DNA of 64,000 nucleotides from NCBI GenBank assembly GCA_036405135.1, contig DASWYF010000002.1, positions 124,001 through 188,000 of the forward strand. Direction: 5' to 3'. Every line of letters begins with the position of its first letter. The stretch's first letter is position 1. The DNA comes from Verrucomicrobiia bacterium (GTDB taxonomy: Bacteria > Verrucomicrobiota > Verrucomicrobiia > Limisphaerales > JAEYXS01). Made by a program: the position numbers and the translations under genes. Positions 45,401-53,386 of the stretch are shown one piece after another. A model generated the notes under the pieces. That model made no database searches and had not been told where the DNA came from. It saw only the letters and a list, made by a program, of their open reading frames with translations.

Positions 45401-46195
45401 GATTGGAACCAAGTATCCGAGCAGGTTTCGATGCTGCAGAAGCGGGTGGATGAGATGGGGCCGGTGAACTTGGTGGCCATCGAGGAATACGAGGAGACGG
45501 AGCAGCGTTATCAATTCCTCACCACGCAGCACGACGATCTCGTGAATGCGAAGACGGAGTTGATGGATGTGATCAATCGCATCAACACGCAGACGCGCGA
45601 GATGTTCATCACCACGTTCAACCAGATCCGCGATAACTTCCGCGTGATGTTCACGGAGATCTTCGGCGGTGGTAAGGCGGACCTGGTGCTGGCGGATGAG
45701 GCGAATGTGCTGGAGAGCGGTATCGACATCGTGGCGCGTCCTCCGGGCAAGCAGCTCCAGAGCATCACGCTGCTGTCCGGTGGTGAGCAGACGATGACGG
45801 CGGTTTCTTTGCTCTTCTCCATCTACCAGGTGAAGCCGAGTCCGTTCTGCGTGCTGGACGAGTTGGACGCGCCGCTGGACGAATCCAACATCAACCGCTT
45901 CCTGCGTGTGCTGAAGCGGTTCCTGGATCAATCCCAGTTCGTGATCATCACGCATAACAAGCGCACGATCGGTATCGCGGATGTGCTCTACGGTGTGACG
46001 ATGCAAGAGCAGGGCGTGAGCCGCATCGTGAGCGTGAAGTTCCACAAGGCGGATGAAGCCGCGAATGCGAATGGTGCTGCGGCGCCGGAGCAGGGCAAGC
46101 CGCTGGTGCCGCCGCCAGTCGGAGGAACCGTGAATGCGCAGGAGGATGCGTTGCATAAGCGGGAGGAGACGCTGGAGCTGGCGGAGTCGAAGTAG
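42413..46195 (+). CDS. smc: Chromosome segregation protein SMC
   Basis: 1260-residue condensin ATPase. It starts MYLKNLTVLGFKSFADKTSL and has Walker A GPNGCGKSNV. Two long coiled coils (residues about 170-510 and 680-1030) flank a hinge of about 150 residues (GGAQAALKQSQAVLGSLADK through LNAYGVYNGGQTNG). The C-terminal head has the ABC signature LLSGGEQTMTAVSLLFSIYQ and Walker B FCVLDELDAPLDESNINRFL. A tail of about 50 residues rich in Ala, Pro and Glu follows the head. SMC, with ScpA/ScpB, extrudes DNA loops to organise the chromosome. A terminator follows. Confidence 0.97.
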   Translation: MYLKNLTVLGFKSFADKTSLNFLPGITAIVGPNGCGKSNVADAIRWVLGEQSAKALRGGEMADVIFNGTDSRKPLGMAEVSLTIGDVDKDQLRAAGVEMDYNEVTVTRRVFRDGGSEYFINKTSCRLKDIQQLFMGTGVGRTSYSIMAQGNITQILSSKPEDRRMVFEEAAGITKFKTQKKEALRKLEHTDQNLLRVEDLIKEVKRQIGSLQRQAGKARRYKQIMVELQHLDTQLARHNFDVLQNEITERDERLRLITVEIESSSSGVNRAEDELTQLRARLAELEQEISLSQQRGLELKGQIDRHESRIHFNEERLRELENQNAKALGDIAQAEERRLISEQELNSVTQRLAETEVKLAEHKQTLESRRESLHGVEQELMGKQEDIRRNQSELFSAAQELSRVRNQINQLDLQKQGNIVRLEKLHSEKVQLEEERTRLEARLAEFSANAEADKLNIQVQRGTVEERQARLKEIQQELSQTSQQLDGLVRQQAEKRSRLNVLEQLEESHEGFSGGAQAALKQSQAVLGSLADKIRVPDQYIKAVETVLGQNLQLVLTEQPEAAVQILADLSNNKKGKASIAAVSLLQGRASAVVEPTTFTVGTTSVLSIMEVEEAFKPLLECLVGRTLIVDDLNLATTAYRECNGRHDFVTMTGELLNAYGVYNGGQTNGNNNGKAPSSILGRKNQIAELKGQLAQLQEQVNEFSRQRGALQSEQTTLQASLQEAQTQLRTQEVAIASREGEFRALQNSMRVLLQKTDTVGYEIDNLSNSDREGAEKREAMAARIGELEHREASLQAQLADMNYGLEGLRQQRDVANAALTEAKVAMATDEQMLASFRNQVRPLQQRISEMQHLADTRRNEMGSFLQRKEQAEVEIAESRQRIEALQHERAQVNDQTTELVGDRDKLNVDIDDREGTLRDQRQRVGVLQSQKGTIEVELAQKGMAVQNLRERVQQKYQLNLDDIRSECITITDASEGTPKIETLTPEEMASRGMATDWNQVSEQVSMLQKRVDEMGPVNLVAIEEYEETEQRYQFLTTQHDDLVNAKTELMDVINRINTQTREMFITTFNQIRDNFRVMFTEIFGGGKADLVLADEANVLESGIDIVARPPGKQLQSITLLSGGEQTMTAVSLLFSIYQVKPSPFCVLDELDAPLDESNINRFLRVLKRFLDQSQFVIITHNKRTIGIADVLYGVTMQEQGVSRIVSVKFHKADEAANANGAAAPEQGKPLVPPPVGGTVNAQEDALHKREETLELAESK

Positions 46196-46215
46196 TTTGA
46201 GTTTAACAAATGCAA

Positions 46216-46248
46216 AAGGCCGCGCTTATGAGCGCGGCCTTTTTTTTA
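46216..46248 (+). terminator. Intrinsic terminator of smc
   Basis: 11-bp stem AAGGCCGCGCT/AGCGCGGCCTT with a TATG loop followed by a run of T, about 20 bp after the smc stop codon. Confidence 0.94.
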
Positions 46249-46652
46249 CTCTGAGTACAAAACGACCAGATGGACGAGGTGGCTGGCGGAGTAAGCGAAA
46301 AACGCGAACAGGGAAAATCGCCACGGAGACACGAAGGACACAAAGAAGGTAATGGCCGCTGAAATCATCGCGCCCATTCTTTCGTCCCTCCGGGACTTGC
46401 TCCTCTCTTCTCTCATAACAATGGTGGGCTATTTTCTTCCGCCCTCCGGGCTGAAATGGCACGCACCGGGGCGGCCGCACTTGACGCACCAGTTTTTAAT
46501 CAAAGCCACCAATTATGGGGCGTATCCCCCGATGCGCCCCAACTAGTTGCTCTGGGCAGGTGGAGCTTGCAGTCTGGTCATGACGCTCCTATAGTTTTGC
46601 CATCGTCTGGCTGACCTTCATAGCCGAGGCGCACTAATTTTAAGGAGAGAAA
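46249..46652. other. Non-coding gap with dispersed repeats downstream of smc
   Basis: After the terminator this stretch holds GGAGACACGAAGGACACAAAG (46325-46345), a type of dispersed short repeat that resembles sequence at 51208-51360. It also holds two GGA-loop hairpins (46384-46396 and 46441-46451). I see no convincing gene. The 64-codon frame at 46352-46546 runs across the hairpins and has no family resemblance. Confidence 0.6.
46384..46451. repeat. Two GGA-loop REP hairpins
   Basis: GTCCC-TCC-GGGAC (46384-46396) and GCCC-TCC-GGGC (46441-46451) have the same TCC/GGA loop and CCCGGAGGG core as the hairpins around the REP transposase at 39.5-40.2 kb. They are oriented alike and 45 bp apart. 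Confidence 0.72.
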
Positions 46653-47663
46653 ATGAAAAATATCGCTAAGATCACTGTATTGTTGGCCCTGATTGTGGGG
46701 GCAGGTTTAAGTTTGGCCGCTGAGCCTATCAACGGGGCTTTCGGTATCAAATTGGGCGATGTTTTGGACACTTCTGGGGTGGTGAATAAAACTGTCGCGA
46801 CCGGTGGAGCGGTGAAGTATGAGGTCAAAGCAGTTTCACCGCATAAATCTTTCCAGACTTATGAGGTGGAGGTCACGGCGGGCACAAAGAAAATCCATAC
46901 GATCACGGCCACGGGAAGATATCCGGGCAAGGACGCCGCGATGGGGGTCTTTAACACAGTGAAGGCGGAGCTTGAGAAAATGTATGGTCCGGCCAAGACG
47001 AACCGGCGGGAGGGGGCGGCGTTCTTTGCATCGGAACAGAAGACGGTCTCGCTCCTGGTCAATGAGACACGGGCGGCGGTGGCCTTTCTGGTGCTGACTT
47101 GCAAGGATGATAGTTTAACGCCGTTGGCCGAGAAGGAGGCGCCGGCACCAACGCCTGCACCGGTGGCCACACCTGCTCCCGCAGTGGCTGCGACCGGGGA
47201 GATCGAAGGGGCATTTGGGCTTAAGTTTGGTGAGGTCTTTAATCCCACCAAAGCGCTTGCGACCGCGAAAACGACCTCGGGAGAAGTAATGTATAAGGTG
47301 AAGCCGCCGACACCGAATGCTTACTTCGACACTTATCTGATCATGATCACGCCCGATACGAAGAGGATATTTGAGATCTGGGCGATGGGTCCGGTGCCCA
47401 GTGAATCGGAAGGCAAGATCCGGCGGGATTCGCTGGTGAAAGCGATCGAGGCGAAATACCAGACGAAGAAGAACCTGTTCGATTCGGAGTTCGCGCGCAT
47501 GATGATACAGGGAGACAAGACGGTGACGGTAAAAACTTCACGCCAGCTATCTGGGGCGGGCTATCAACTGGAGCTGAGGTATAAGGATGGCGCGCTGGCC
47601 AAGGAGGGCAGGGGTGAAGCGGTGGATCGTAATATCAAGAACGTGGATAACAAAGGGTTGTGA
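46653..47663 (+). CDS. Secreted protein with a duplicated domain, unknown function
   Basis: 336 residues with a signal peptide (MKNIAKITVLLALIVGAGLS...AA). Two copies of a domain of about 120 residues follow, joined by an Ala/Pro-rich linker (residues about 155-180). Copy 1 starts INGAFGIKLGDVLD and copy 2 IEGAFGLKFGEVFN. Both continue with a beta-rich TYEVEV/TYLIMI stretch and a helix ending EKMYG or EAKYQ. I do not recognise the family. AAGGAGAG lies upstream of the ATG as a good ribosome site. It stands alone between non-coding regions. Confidence 0.78.
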   Translation: MKNIAKITVLLALIVGAGLSLAAEPINGAFGIKLGDVLDTSGVVNKTVATGGAVKYEVKAVSPHKSFQTYEVEVTAGTKKIHTITATGRYPGKDAAMGVFNTVKAELEKMYGPAKTNRREGAAFFASEQKTVSLLVNETRAAVAFLVLTCKDDSLTPLAEKEAPAPTPAPVATPAPAVAATGEIEGAFGLKFGEVFNPTKALATAKTTSGEVMYKVKPPTPNAYFDTYLIMITPDTKRIFEIWAMGPVPSESEGKIRRDSLVKAIEAKYQTKKNLFDSEFARMMIQGDKTVTVKTSRQLSGAGYQLELRYKDGALAKEGRGEAVDRNIKNVDNKGL

Positions 47664-48261
47664 TCCACAACGGTGGTGGGTGGAATTGGCCCGCTTGAGA
47701 GCGGTTCAAAAATTACTGTAGCCGATTGTCTGGGGAGCGAAGCGGGCAGTCTTTTTGGGGGCTGGCGTCTTTTCGGCTCTGGCAGAGGGTCTTGGGAAGC
47801 TGCTCCTTCGCGAAAGCCTCGCCAGAACTCAAAAATCCGCGCCCCCTATCCGTCACATTTTTTTTGAAACGCTCTAAAAAGCGAAACTGGGAAGGAAATG
47901 GAAAAGGTTTTTCAACCGAATGGGAGCAGGCGAATGGAGGGGAAAAGTGGAGAGGGGAAACGCGAGTTACATCGATTGGGTTTTCTGGATGTTCTTGCGT
48001 GGGAAAAGGTTGGGTTTTTGATGTAAATTTTAGCGAAAAGTGGTGGTTTTCTTGAGAGATTTGTGAGATAAATGTAGATGCTGGCAGCTCGCTGCTGGTA
48101 AAGGAGAGGCTGAAAGGGAGTCTCAGGTTTCTGGTCTAATGTTTCAGGTCAGAGACGGGAAAACCCAGATAATCCTCACGCCATTGGTTCGTTGGAATCG
48201 TTTTGGCAATCCTTATGGAGCCATCATCAGATGATGGGTGTGAGTGAGAACCTTCGGGTGA

Positions 48262-48308
48262 GCCTTGACGAAAAAGGTCAGGGCTCGTCGGGAGCCTCGC
48301 CCTACCAA
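48262..48308. repeat. GCCTTGACGAAAA-type palindromic repeat, copy 1
   Basis: GCCTTGACGAAAA is followed by a hairpin with AGGGC/GCCCT outer arms and then ACCAA. The same leader and outer arms occur at 48711-48756 with a different inner stem, so the two are members of one family. Confidence 0.7.
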
Positions 48309-48637
48309 TCTCTGGTAGGATATGTGGGTGTATCGGGTGTTGGATCGGGGCTCGTAAGCTGGAGGGGGAACGGGACGTCGGTGGGCGTAGGATTTTATGA
48401 CCCACGGGGGAATCTCTAGTACTCACTGCGGAACCAGCCGGGTTCAGGACAGCGCCAGAGTCTGGCCTCCCTATGAGGAGGAGCCGTAGGCCAGATACAG
48501 CCACAGGGGTCGGGTGGTTTCATTGCTCTTTGACATAATTTCCTTTTAAGGAAATGCAGGGCCGAAGTTCGGCTTCCGGGTGGGAGGTGAACGCTGGGTG
48601 ATTTTATATCGCTGGGCGCGCTCACTCCTCACCCCGG

Positions 48638-48662
48638 CCCTCTCCTCATTAAGAGGAGAGGG
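48638..48662. repeat. CTCACCCC-type palindrome
   Basis: Perfect 10-bp arms CCCTCTCCTC/GAGGAGAGGG with an ATTAA loop, preceded by CTCACTCCTCACCCCGG. It is related to the palindrome between the liv genes at 13036-13062. Confidence 0.75.
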
Positions 48663-48710
48663 AGAAGAAGCGTCGTGCTTCGGCGGAAGGTGGGTGGTGT
48701 TTTCGCGAGT

Positions 48711-48756
48711 GCCTTGACGAAAAGAGTTAGGGCGGCGGAGCACCACCGCCCTACCA
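48711..48756. repeat. GCCTTGACGAAAA-type palindromic repeat, copy 2
   Basis: GCCTTGACGAAAA, then a hairpin with 7-bp arms AGGGCGG/CCGCCCT, then ACCA. Leader and outer arms match copy 1 at 48262-48308; the inner stem differs by compensating changes. Confidence 0.7.
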
Positions 48757-48945
48757 GGCTAACTGCGTTTCTTTGTGGAGTGGCTGGCGAGGGTCGGATC
48801 CGGGAGGTGTGGACTGGTGGCTAGAGTGCCGCAGAACAGGATGCTATCGCGGAGTGTCACATTGAACGGACGAGATGGGAAGGCTACTCAGGGGAACGTA
48901 TGAATTATGAAGTATGAGGTATGAGAAGGTAAGCCCGTTGGTAGG

Positions 48946-49040
48946 CCGGTATCTTTTCGGACGTTGCTTGGTCCGGGATGATACCGGTTAACCGGGGCGC
49001 CTCCTGACGTGGTCGTCGATGAAGGCAGTGTCAGGAGGCG
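48946..49040. repeat. Two adjacent hairpins upstream of the amidase 3' end
   Basis: Arms CCGGTATC (48946-48953) and GATACCGG (48980-48987), then arms CGCCTCCTGAC (48998-49008) and GTCAGGAGGCG (49030-49040). They lie just downstream of the minus-strand amidase gene and could serve as its 3' hairpins, but there is no T-tract. Confidence 0.6.
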
Positions 49041-49065
49041 TCCTGAGGAAGTGATGAGTGGCTGA

Positions 49066-50079
49066 TCACGGTTTCATCTTAGCGCGGGCGCCTTCCACGA
49101 TGCGGCTCCAGTCGAAGGCTGGGCCGGGGTCGGTCTTGTTCTTCTGGATGTGGTAGTGGCCGATGAGGCCTTGGTAGGCTTCGAGTTTTTCTTCGGATAA
49201 GACGCCGGGGATGAGCTGGCCTTTTTCGTCACGCGGGTAATCGCATTTCATCTTTGGGAAGATTTTGCAGAGGGTGGCGGTGAGGCGGATGAGGGCGTCG
49301 TATTGTTCATTTGTCAGATCGTATTGATAGAGCTTGGTGCCTTGGACGATGCCGAAGACGGGTTCGTTGCGGGCTGGGCGGCCGATGAAGTTTTTCGTGA
49401 GCACGCCGCCATCGCCCAAGCGTTCGGGAATGCTGATGTAGGTTTTGCCTTCGGCATCTTGCTTATACCACGAGAGGAGGGCGCTGTTCGTTGGGGAGGT
49501 GTAGGCGCCCATGTTCGCGATCTCGATGCCGATGCTGCGGGTGTTCGAAGTGGTGGCGTGCCAGGCGCGTTCCTTGAGGTCGAGCGTCTGGTAGATGGTG
49601 CCATCGATGTCCAGCATGAAATGCACGCTCAAGCAGCGGTTATCGTGCATCACGCGGAAGCATTGACGGCAGGTGCCAGCGACATCGTAGTGATAGACGA
49701 ACTGGTCCACCTTATCTTGCAAGAGTTTCAAATCCCAACCACCGCCACGGACGCGTTCGATCTCGGCATCGGTCAGACCGGCTTTGCGGAGACCGTAGCG
49801 GTTCGGGGAAGTGAGGGCGGCGACGGCGACCTTGGAGGTTTCCCAGGAGGATTGATCGAAGGGGGCGAAGCGGCGTTCCACGCGGTAGGCGTCGTAACCG
49901 TTCGGGTCCATCCAGGTAACCACCTTCGTGCCGGTGTGGAAGAGCTGGCCGGCTACTATGATCTCATCGCCAGTGCGTTTGAGCGGGGTGCCGGAACGTT
50001 TGGGCAGAGCGCAGCCGGAAAGGAAAAGTGGGAGCACGAGTGCCAGTAGGCAAAGGCGGAACGTGGCGGCGTAATTCAT
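49066..50079 (-). CDS. N-acetylmuramoyl-L-alanine amidase lipoprotein (Amidase_2, AmiD-like)
   Basis: 337 residues from the ATG at 50079. The lipobox LFLSGCALP predicts lipid attachment. The Amidase_2 domain has a zinc-ligand region in VDQFVYHYDVAGTC, SVHFMLDIDGTIYQTLDL, ERAWHATTSNTRSIGIEIAN and the second His/Asp site in GLIGHYHIQKNKTDPGPAFDW. The enzyme cleaves the amide bond between MurNAc and L-Ala in peptidoglycan, in the periplasm. The extra N-terminal 100 residues beyond the signal have no known role. Confidence 0.9.
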   Translation of the reverse strand: MNYAATFRLCLLALVLPLFLSGCALPKRSGTPLKRTGDEIIVAGQLFHTGTKVVTWMDPNGYDAYRVERRFAPFDQSSWETSKVAVAALTSPNRYGLRKAGLTDAEIERVRGGGWDLKLLQDKVDQFVYHYDVAGTCRQCFRVMHDNRCLSVHFMLDIDGTIYQTLDLKERAWHATTSNTRSIGIEIANMGAYTSPTNSALLSWYKQDAEGKTYISIPERLGDGGVLTKNFIGRPARNEPVFGIVQGTKLYQYDLTNEQYDALIRLTATLCKIFPKMKCDYPRDEKGQLIPGVLSEEKLEAYQGLIGHYHIQKNKTDPGPAFDWSRIVEGARAKMKP

Positions 50080-50340
50080 CTGGGCGTCATGATGGGGACA
50101 AGAGGCGGGGAGAGGCAAGCCGCTGTGTATCTGTTTTAACGGCACTGTCCAAAGAGGGTGGGGAAACGAGGGAATCCGGTACCCCTCTCCCCCTCCGAGC
50201 TCCGACAGAGTCGCGAGTTCAGGCGAAGGTGATTCAGTGTTATCTTGCTTTCCTCATCCAATGATATTTCGGTGCTGTGATTCGATGAGTTTAAGAAATC
50301 CGCTTTTGTGTTTTTTTGCGAAACGAGGCATGATGTCTTC

Positions 50341-51207
50341 ATGCACTTGATCACTGACGAGCGTTGCACAGGCTACGAATCCTATGGGCATCCGGAACGT
50401 CCGGCACGGATCACGGATACTTTGACCAAGTTGCGCGGGCAGGAGGAACTGAAGCTCACGTGGGATAAGCCGGTAACGGTCGAGGATAAGGTCATCACGC
50501 TGGCGCACACGGAGGCGCATCTGAAACGCATCACAGAAGCGCTCTATGATTTCGATGGGGATACGCTGGCGCATAAGGGCATTGAGCAACATGCGCGGCG
50601 ATCGGTGGGTGGGGCTTTGCGGGGATTGGAACTGGCGCAGAAGGGTGAGAAATCTTTCAGCCTGTTGCGTCCGCCGGGACATCACGCCACGCAGGACAAG
50701 GCGATGGGATTTTGTTACTTCAACCAGATCGCCATCGCGGCGTTGCAGGCGCAGAAGCAAGGGGTGAAGAAGGTGGCGGTGTATGATTTCGATGTGCATC
50801 ACGGCAATGGCACGGAAGCGATCTTGCTGGGGAAACCGAACACGGCCTTCTACTCCATCCATCAGCATCCGTGCTATCCGGGAACGGGCACGAAGAATGT
50901 GGGAGACAATTGCTTCAACTATCCCGTAGCTCCAGATACTCCGCGTGAGCAGTGGAAGAAAGTGCTGAGCAAAGCGCTCGAAGACATGGGCAAGTTCAAG
51001 CCGGACTTGGTCTGTGTGTCTGCCGGATTTGATGCTTATGTGCATGATCCTTTAGCCCAAGGCACTTTGGAGGTGGATGATTTTTATTGGATGGGCGAGA
51101 GCATCCGCAAGCTGGGCATTCCGACGTTCAGTGTGTTGGAGGGAGGTTATAGCCGGGATTTGCCGAATCTGATCTTTGCTTACCTGAAGGGGATTGAGGG
51201 GAAGTGA
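50341..51207 (+). CDS. Histone deacetylase-like (acetoin utilisation/acetylpolyamine amidohydrolase) family protein
   Basis: 288 residues from the ATG at 50341; a GTG eleven codons upstream is possible. The arginase/deacetylase fold motifs are complete: GHPERPARI, LRPPGHHATQDKAMGFCYFN (general-base His pair), VAVYDFDVHHGNGTEAIL (zinc Asp and His), CVSAGFDAYVHDPL (zinc Asp) and VLEGGYSRD. It removes acetyl groups from a small amine or Lys side chain in the cytoplasm. The substrate is not predictable from context. Confidence 0.93.
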   Translation: MHLITDERCTGYESYGHPERPARITDTLTKLRGQEELKLTWDKPVTVEDKVITLAHTEAHLKRITEALYDFDGDTLAHKGIEQHARRSVGGALRGLELAQKGEKSFSLLRPPGHHATQDKAMGFCYFNQIAIAALQAQKQGVKKVAVYDFDVHHGNGTEAILLGKPNTAFYSIHQHPCYPGTGTKNVGDNCFNYPVAPDTPREQWKKVLSKALEDMGKFKPDLVCVSAGFDAYVHDPLAQGTLEVDDFYWMGESIRKLGIPTFSVLEGGYSRDLPNLIFAYLKGIEGK

Positions 51208-51474
51208 TAAACCACAGAATACGCGGAATACACAGAGGGGGAAAGAAGACACGAATTGCACGGATTGGCACGAATTGAGGTGCAGATCACGGATTTACGG
51301 AAGGCACTGAGGAGGAGTTTTGCAGAAGGGAGCGAAGGACGCTAAGAGGGAGGGTTTCGACTGAATCGGGATAGCCTGGTGAAGAGTGAATTTCCGGTCT
51401 GCAAGTGACCTGAAATAACCCCTTTTCAGGCGTCCGCTCCTCGCGTAGCTTACCGCGCTCTAGTTTTACGGCTT
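51208..51474. other. Non-coding gap with dispersed short-repeat debris
   Basis: It contains ACCACAGAATACGCGGAATA, ACACGAATTGCACGGATTGG and GGGAGCGAAGGACGCTAAGA, a style of dispersed short repeat also seen after smc (near 46.33 kb). No gene is seen. The promoter of miaB should lie at its right end. Confidence 0.55.
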
Positions 51475-52836
51475 ATGCCGAGTGTTTACATCAAGACTTA
51501 CGGTTGCCAGATGAACGAGCGGGATAGCGAAGCGGTCGCGGCCCAGCTCGTGGCGAAGGGCTATACTCTCGCGCCGAGTGAATCGGTGGCGGATGTCATC
51601 CTGCTGAATACGTGCAGCGTGCGCGATCAGGCCGAGCAAAAGGCCATCGGCAAGATGTATAACGTGGTGGCCGAGACGCGCCGCCGTAATGCGAATGTGG
51701 TGCTGGGCTTCATGGGCTGCATGGCGCAGAGTCGTGGCAAGGAATTGATCGATCGCCTGCCGGATGTGGATTTGGTGCTGGGCACGCAGAAGTTTCATCG
51801 GGCGGCAGAATACATTGATGATCTGATTGCGGGTCGCCGCGAGAAGGTCGTGGATACGGAAGCGGAGAAGGGCAGTGAGGCGACCATCCGTGAGCATATC
51901 CTGGCGGGAAACACGGATGAAAAGCAGGTGATGTCTTTCGTGAGCATCATGCAGGGCTGCAATCAGTATTGCACCTTCTGCATCGTGCCTTACACCCGCG
52001 GCATAGAACGCAGCCGCACGATTCCGGATATCGTCGCTGAGTGCCGTGAACTCGTGGCACGAGGGGCGAAGGAAATCACATTGCTCGGGCAGATCGTGAC
52101 GAGCTACGGCAAGCGCGATTATCCGGTGAAGGATGGCAAGAGCGCGTTCGTGCAACTCATCGAGGCAGTGCATGAGATCGAAGGGCTAGAGCGCATCCGC
52201 TTCACGTCACCGCATCCGAAGGGTTATGGCGATGACTTGGTGGAGGCTTATGGACGACTGCCGAAGTTGGTGGAGAGCGCGCACATTCCGTTGCAGAGCG
52301 GCAGTGATCGCGTACTGAAGCTCATGCATCGCGGTTATACGCGTGAACGTTTTCTCACGATTTTGAAGAAGCTGCGTGAGGTGAAGCCGGAGATGGGCAT
52401 CACGACGGATATCATCGTGGGTTTTCCGGGTGAGACGGAGGAGGATTTTCAGGAGACGATGTCGGCGGTGCGTGAAGCGCAGTTCGATAACGCTTATTGC
52501 TTCAAGTATTCGCAGCGCAAGGACACGCCAGCAGCGGCGATGCCGGAGCAGTTGTCCGAAGAGGTCATTGAGGATCGTCATGCGCGGTTGTTGAGCTTGG
52601 TGAATGAGATCGGTGCGGCGCGTTATGCGGAGTATGTCGGGCGCACGGAGCAGATTCTTGTGCTGGGACCGAGCCGTCGCAATGCCGCGACGCTGGAAGG
52701 GCGCACGCGGAATAATCGCATCGTGATCTTTGAAGGCGATCAGCGCCACATCGGTCAGCTCATGGATGTGAGGGTGGAACGGAGCGGTCTCTTCACGCTC
52801 TACGGGAATCCGGCCATCATCAATCTGGACGAATAG
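51475..52836 (+). CDS. miaB: tRNA-2-methylthio-N6-dimethylallyladenosine synthase MiaB
   Basis: 453-residue radical SAM methylthiotransferase that modifies A37 of tRNAs reading UNN codons. The N-terminal UPF0004 domain supplies three Cys ligands (IKTYGCQMNERDSE, LLNTCSVRDQAEQKA, LGFMGCMAQSRGKEL). The radical SAM motif is QGCNQYCTFCIVPYTRGIE. Conserved VGFPGETEEDF follows, and a C-terminal TRAM domain (EQILVLGPSRRNAATLEGRT) binds tRNA. The length is normal. It is 7 bp upstream of a small membrane-protein gene. Confidence 0.95.
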   Translation: MPSVYIKTYGCQMNERDSEAVAAQLVAKGYTLAPSESVADVILLNTCSVRDQAEQKAIGKMYNVVAETRRRNANVVLGFMGCMAQSRGKELIDRLPDVDLVLGTQKFHRAAEYIDDLIAGRREKVVDTEAEKGSEATIREHILAGNTDEKQVMSFVSIMQGCNQYCTFCIVPYTRGIERSRTIPDIVAECRELVARGAKEITLLGQIVTSYGKRDYPVKDGKSAFVQLIEAVHEIEGLERIRFTSPHPKGYGDDLVEAYGRLPKLVESAHIPLQSGSDRVLKLMHRGYTRERFLTILKKLREVKPEMGITTDIIVGFPGETEEDFQETMSAVREAQFDNAYCFKYSQRKDTPAAAMPEQLSEEVIEDRHARLLSLVNEIGAARYAEYVGRTEQILVLGPSRRNAATLEGRTRNNRIVIFEGDQRHIGQLMDVRVERSGLFTLYGNPAIINLDE

Positions 52837-52843
52837 ATAAGGG

Positions 52844-53386
52844 ATGAAACTTTCCACACTTTCAATTCTGCTGGGTCTTGGGATGGCGTTGCCGCAAGTG
52901 TATGCGCTCTCGAATCCCAAAGGTTTCACCACGCAGATGCGAGCGTTTCCGCGGTCCATCATGTGGGGATATCTGCTGATGGCTTTGGCGACGGGATGGT
53001 TTCTCTACAATGTGAATGCGGAGGAGATCGCGGACTTCGCGAATATCAAGCGCGGGTTGATGTTTGCGTTCGGTGCGATCGGTATTGGCACTTGCCTTTA
53101 CGTCACGGATTTTCTCGCGATTCGCGGCATGGCGTTGCTCATGATGCTGCTGGCGAAGACGATCGTGGATACGGCGCGCTGGCATGAATCGGACTGGCGC
53201 TTGGTGCTGATCACATGGGCTTACGCGATGGTGGTGGGCGGCATATGGCTGACGATCTCGCCGTGGCGCGCGCGGGATTTCATCGAGTGGGGGACGGCTG
53301 ATCAGAAGCGATTGAAGATTTTGAGCGGAGTCCGACTGGCGTTCGGGGGTTTATTAGTGGTGTTGGGTTTGGTGGTGTTCAAATAA
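52844..53386 (+). CDS. Small integral membrane protein, unknown function
   Basis: 180 residues with about five hydrophobic helices (LSILLGLGMALPQVYAL, MWGYLLMALATGWFLYNV, GLMFAFGAIGIGTCLYVT, LITWAYAMVVGGIWLTI, VRLAFGGLLVVLGLVVF). The N-terminal stretch could instead be a signal peptide. I do not recognise the family. It starts 7 bp after miaB, so the two share a transcript, but no functional link is apparent. Confidence 0.75.
   Translation: MKLSTLSILLGLGMALPQVYALSNPKGFTTQMRAFPRSIMWGYLLMALATGWFLYNVNAEEIADFANIKRGLMFAFGAIGIGTCLYVTDFLAIRGMALLMMLLAKTIVDTARWHESDWRLVLITWAYAMVVGGIWLTISPWRARDFIEWGTADQKRLKILSGVRLAFGGLLVVLGLVVFK

Larger units (their letters stand above)
47664..49065. other. 1.4-kb repeat-rich non-coding region
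   Basis: No gene is convincing here. The short frames (for example 47726-48055 and 48136-48504) lack family resemblance and cross palindromes. The stretch holds at least four palindromic repeats, listed separately, and pieces of low-complexity G-rich sequence. It looks like a landing or decay zone for REP-like elements between the duplicated-domain gene and the amidase gene. Confidence 0.6.

Noticed and set aside
46352-46546. 64-codon frame after smc
   Set aside because: It crosses two REP hairpins and has no ribosome site or recognisable family.
47726-48055. 109-codon frame in the gene-free region
   Set aside because: Trp/Gly/Lys-rich translation of G-rich repeats without any protein feature.
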